Assembly (NCBI RefSeq): GCF_937123705.1
Contig: NZ_CAKZKO010000038.1
Span: 1-64,000 of the forward strand
DNA: 64,000 nt
Direction: 5' to 3'
Source of the DNA: an uncultured Paraglaciecola sp.
GTDB taxonomy: Bacteria; Pseudomonadota; Gammaproteobacteria; Enterobacterales; Alteromonadaceae
The first letter of the stretch is position 1, and every line of letters begins with the position of its first letter. Under the pieces are notes generated by a model that was not told where the DNA came from, did not search any database, and worked only from the letters and a program-made list of their open reading frames with translations. Of this stretch, positions 63,504-64,000 are shown one piece after another. The position numbers and the translations under genes are program-made.

Positions 63504-63592
63504 AGATCAGGTCTAGCTAATACCAGAGGATAACAAAACATGAACAGGTGGCAGCTGATTTACACATCACAAAGTACTCGGGTTTACTTTGT

Positions 63593-64000
63593 TTAACGCC
63601 CAAGGACAAGATCGGTCAAACCAAATAGCCCAAACAAAATTGGTTGATGTAACAAATAAATCAGCAAAGAATGCTGACCTAAAAATACTAATTTGTTTCT
63701 AAGATTATTTTTCTCAAACCTAAGGTTAAAAATATTTTTGTGCATTAAAAATACACCTATCAAAACTACGCCAATCCATGGGAAAAAACTCACTAAATCG
63801 ACCGTTTCTAACGGTATACCAAGATGTTCTACGCTCCACCGCCATAATGAGGACATATCTACTATCCCCCACCAATACCCAACAATGCATATTGTGCCGA
63901 GCACCAAAGCTACATATGGGAAACGCACAAATAATACTGAAAATGGCAAGGCAACAGTAATAAAATGAATAATACCAAAGTACACCCAAGTACTAGGATG
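63593..64000 (-). CDS. DUF1624-type (HGSNAT-like) membrane acyltransferase, C-terminal part
   Basis: The last 135 or so codons of a gene extending past the right edge; the frame is open to position 64000. Four membrane helices are visible, with VYFGIIHFITVALPFSVLFVRFP, VDLVSFFPWIGVVLIGVFLMHK and LVFLGQHSLLIYLLHQPILFGLFGLTDLV, which is typical of the DUF1624/heparan-alpha-glucosaminide acetyltransferase-like family. The catalytic N-terminal part is missing, so activity cannot be judged. Confidence 0.75.
   Translation of the reverse strand, partial: HPSTWVYFGIIHFITVALPFSVLFVRFPYVALVLGTICIVGYWWGIVDMSSLWRWSVEHLGIPLETVDLVSFFPWIGVVLIGVFLMHKNIFNLRFEKNNLRNKLVFLGQHSLLIYLLHQPILFGLFGLTDLVLGR

Noticed and set aside
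1-64000. CRISPR arrays, rRNA genes or prophage modules
   Set aside because: No series of evenly spaced direct repeats, no rRNA-like sequence and no phage structural genes were found in the window.

Overview
The window looks like chromosomal DNA of a marine gammaproteobacterium of the order Alteromonadales, probably near Glaciecola/Paraglaciecola/Alteromonas. This is an inference from gene content and order: uvrY-uvrC-pgsA followed by tRNA-Gly, -Cys and -Leu, the tusDCB-tusE and ccoNOQP-ccoHIS blocks, AT-leaning base composition and several TTG/GTG starts. It was not checked by any search.

Layout. 1-0.83 kb: edge of a chromosomal integron-like cassette array (partial RidA-family gene, a well-formed attC, a HEPN/MltR-like cassette gene, a second degenerate attC-like hairpin). 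0.83-1.43 kb: non-coding, with a three-way-junction inverted-repeat element. 1.4-2.9 kb: hipBA toxin-antitoxin. 3.1-5.3 kb: tusDCB and tusE (tRNA 2-thiouridine sulfur relay) and yccA. 5.5 kb: tRNA-Ser. 6-9.4 kb: MaoC hydratase and SDR dehydrogenase facing a DmdC-like acyl-CoA dehydrogenase. 9.7-13.4 kb: uvrY, uvrC, pgsA and three tRNAs. 13.8-20.1 kb: CBS protein, hrpA, PilZ protein, rlmI. 20.2-22.8 kb: quinone reductase, allantoicase and ureidoglycolate lyase (ureide use). 23-28.5 kb: LysE exporter, membrane protein, Bax-like glucosaminidase, DUF2987, YkvA, rssA, ttcA. 28.6-30.5 kb: an ABC exporter pair. 30.5-38.6 kb: uspE, SafE-like protein and the complete cbb3 oxidase set, without the fnr gene usually found there in Vibrio and Shewanella. 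39.3-43.9 kb: two complementary bacterioferritin subunits behind a Fur-like box, a Kef-type antiporter, a dicarboxylate symporter and a coiled-coil protein.

44.3-51.3 kb: a 7.0-kb Tn3-family transposon with 37-bp perfect terminal repeats and a 5-bp TAACA duplication. It splits a beta-CASP metallo-beta-lactamase nuclease gene whose frame would be restored by exact excision. Besides tnpA and a serine resolvase it carries two copies of a cassette I do not recognise as described: a secreted, FlhE-like Cys-x6-Cys protein with a near-identical upstream region and leader but a diverged mature part, convergent with a small cytoplasmic-type protein. A degenerate 274-bp terminal-repeat mini-element lies between the copies. 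This is the best candidate for an undescribed system.

52.4-64 kb: a redox/NO stress region. It has an ArsR regulator with the two-cysteine pattern of persulfide sensors, an RND pump, its adaptor and a rhodanese; a universal stress protein; a FixL/FixJ-type pair whose PAS domain keeps the FixL haem His/Arg spacing; a stand-alone receiver with Glu in place of the phospho-acceptor Asp; and a quinol-type nitric oxide reductase preceded by a perfect FNR/DNR-type box. With cbb3 oxidase, uspE and bacterioferritin, the second half of the window reads as equipment for low oxygen, nitric oxide, sulfide and iron stress. The right edge cuts a DUF1624-type membrane acyltransferase.
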